This document shows positions 5,898-6,820 of a stretch of DNA of 6,820 nucleotides, piece after piece; the first letter of the stretch is position 1; the number at the start of each line of letters is the position of its first letter. A program made the translations under genes and the position numbers. The DNA is from DASYAN01 sp036501345 (GTDB lineage: Bacteria; Chloroflexota; Ktedonobacteria; Ktedonobacterales; Ktedonobacteraceae): the NCBI GenBank assembly GCA_036501345.1, contig DASYAN010000249.1, positions 1 to 6,820 of the forward strand, read 5' to 3'. The notes below the pieces were generated by a model that was not told the origin of the DNA, ran no database searches, and saw only the letters and a list, made by a program, of their open reading frames with translations.

Positions 5898-6046
5898 GAG
5901 ATGTGAGCAGAGGCAGTATACCCACCTCTTAACCACCAATAACGATAACCCAAACCATCCCACTATCTAACTACTATCCAGCTACCCAACTACCCAACTA
6001 CTACCCAGCCACCCAACTACTATCCAGCACTGCATACTCACATCTC
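5898..6046. repeat. Perfect 10-bp inverted repeat bracketing a tandem repeat
   Basis: GAGATGTGAG (5898-5907) and CTCACATCTC (6037-6046) are exact reverse complements, 129 bp apart, enclosing the C-rich tandem repeat. A transcript could fold into a long-range stem that exposes the repeat as a loop. No target-site duplication is visible in the flanks, so a miniature transposon is not supported. Confidence 0.4.
5969..6030. repeat. Short tandem repeat, 19-bp unit, G-rich on minus strand
   Basis: The unit AACTACTAYCCAGCYACCC occurs at 5969-5987 and 5996-6014 and partly at 6015-6030, with one truncated copy AACTACCC at 5988-5995. The minus strand, which is the coding strand for the flgM-like gene, therefore carries four GGG tracts with gaps of 5, 8 and 5 bases (complement of 5985-6014). 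That could form a G-quadruplex, although the middle loop is slightly longer than usual search limits. It lies about 115-180 bp upstream of the flgM-like start. Confidence 0.75.
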
Positions 6047-6129
6047 ACATGCAAAGCATACCGTAGTTCCTATTGCATCTATAGAGAGATTCGTCCCTCG
6101 TTTGGCCGTCAAAAAGTCCCAATATTCTG

Positions 6130-6820
6130 CTAGCGATCTGGCAGAACCGGAGCATATGAATTACGCGATTGTGCCATTTGAGTATACAGCCTCCGGCGCT
6201 GTAGTCGCAACATTGTCTTATCTTCTTTGATCCATCTTTGCAAGCGGAGCAAAAGAATGAAGGCCAGTAGAGCAGACTCTACCGTTGAAGATATGATAAT
6301 AGCAAACGGAACCGCGAAAATACTATTTGGACCCTGCATATAATAGAAAAACAGAGCTAATAATCCCCAATGTGCCAACAATCCCAAAGTATTGCTCAGA
6401 AAGGGAGTAACAGCATCTTTGAAGGCATAGAACCCAGCTGCAAAGAGAGACTGCATTGCCATTCCAGGAATAGCAATAGCATTGCCAATCAATGCCAGGT
6501 AAGTCACCTTAGCGGCATGTTGTGTAAAAGTTCCGTGTCTGAAGAGAATATTAATAAGTGGACCACCAAGTGCAATTAAAGCCAGGAGTGCAGGAATTGT
6601 CAGGAGTATTGACATCCCCATGACCTTGAACGCCGTCTGGCGCATACGTATATATTGCCCAGAGGTAGCTTGCATCGCAAGGTGAGGTAATAATGCTTAT
6701 CCAATAGCTTGTCCAATCAGTGCAATCGGCAATGCCTGAAGCATTTCAGCGTTTTGCAATGCAGCGAGACTGACAGTATCTTTTATCTGTGAACTAAACT
6801 GGGTATCCACGATGTTCCCA
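6130..6820 (-). pseudogene. murJ: MurJ/MviN-type lipid II flippase, C-terminal part, interrupted by in-frame TAA
   Basis: Reading the minus strand from the right edge gives about 40 codons typical of the middle of MurJ (...A-L-P-I-A-L-I-G-Q-A-I-G), then TAA (6699-6697), then the same frame continues A-L-L-P-H-L-A and on to a TAG at 6132-6130. The stop sits inside the conserved A-I-G-x-A-L-L-P segment, and no shift of frame is needed on either side. After the stop are four hydrophobic helices (about 18-44, 57-83, 92-113 and 118-144, counted from the ATG at 6675), the MurJ-like L-F-R-H-G-T-F motif and a basic tail. Intact MurJ flips lipid II across the membrane for peptidoglycan synthesis. Re-initiation at ATG 6675, 21 nt after the stop, lacks an RBS and would give only a third of the protein. 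The 5' end lies outside the window. Sequencing error is the main alternative to true decay of a paralogue. Confidence 0.8.

Larger units (their letters stand above)
5853..6129. other. Upstream region of the flgM-like gene, rich in repeats
   Basis: This 277-bp stretch has no convincing gene. On the minus strand it would form the promoter and leader of the flgM-like gene. TATACT at 5920-5915 (minus) is a possible -10, 62 nt before the start codon, but no matching -35 is clear. TTGACG at 6109-6104 (minus) resembles a -35 but lacks a -10 at normal spacing. The central part is the tandem repeat 5969-6030 inside the inverted repeat 5898-6046. Confidence 0.5.

Noticed and set aside
5853..5963. Longer start for the flgM-like gene at 5963 with an N-terminal hydrophobic segment
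   Set aside because: No RBS precedes that ATG, the extra residues come from repeat-adjacent DNA, and ATG 5852 has a good RBS and gives the normal family length.
5969..6030. CRISPR array
   Set aside because: The units are 19 bp, directly adjacent, with no unique spacers and no cas genes nearby.
5898..6046. Miniature transposable element with 10-bp terminal repeats
   Set aside because: No direct target duplication flanks the arms and no second copy is present in the window.
6130..6675. Complete small MurJ-like gene starting at 6675
   Set aside because: Upstream codons in the same frame continue the MurJ sequence beyond a TAA, and the ATG has no RBS, so a broken larger gene explains it better.

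Overview
The window reads like chromosomal accessory DNA from a large-genome, multicellular-type bacterium. A member of the Ktedonobacteria (Chloroflexota) fits best. This is an inference from gene style only: Trp-rich 34-residue TPR arrays, a zinc-ribbon/Ser-Thr kinase/TPR fusion, a Thr/Pro-rich cupin lipoprotein and roughly 50% GC. There is no rRNA, tRNA or marker gene to confirm it.

Layout, left to right. (1) Positions 1-3115 (+): two tandem genes for TPR proteins. The first is an 11-repeat TPR protein whose frame stays open to the left edge, so it may be the tail of a longer kinase-TPR protein. The second is a complete Hanks-type Ser/Thr kinase with an N-terminal zinc-ribbon-like segment, a Thr/Ser-rich linker and seven C-terminal TPRs. 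(2) Positions 3184-3420 (-): a 78-residue single-pass membrane protein of no known family, ending in two copies of a 16-residue motif built around PTLHE..FQ. (3) Positions 3421-3835: no secure gene. It holds a putative promoter, a possible 46-residue membrane peptide, a nested palindrome and a terminator-like hairpin. (4) Positions 3836-4831 (-): a secreted lipoprotein with two cupin domains. (5) Positions 4832-5155: divergent intergenic region. (6) Positions 5156-5395 (+): a small TusA/SirA-family protein that has kept the Cys but lost both prolines of the CPxP motif. (7) Positions 5541-5852 (-): a FlgM-like anti-sigma protein. (8) Positions 5898-6046: a C-rich/G-rich tandem repeat bracketed by a perfect 10-bp inverted repeat, upstream of the flgM-like gene. 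(9) Positions 6130-6820 (-): the C-terminal part of a MurJ/MviN-type flippase, interrupted by an in-frame TAA and running off the right edge.

The genes do not form one obvious operon. The common theme is signalling and regulation (kinase, TPR scaffolds, anti-sigma factor) together with envelope-associated products (lipoprotein, small membrane protein, lipid II flippase relic). I see no phage, IS, CRISPR or recognised defence module. The items most worth following up are the nonsense codon in murJ, the twin-motif membrane protein, the FlgM-like protein with no flagellar gene in view, and the TusA homologue with an altered active-site motif.
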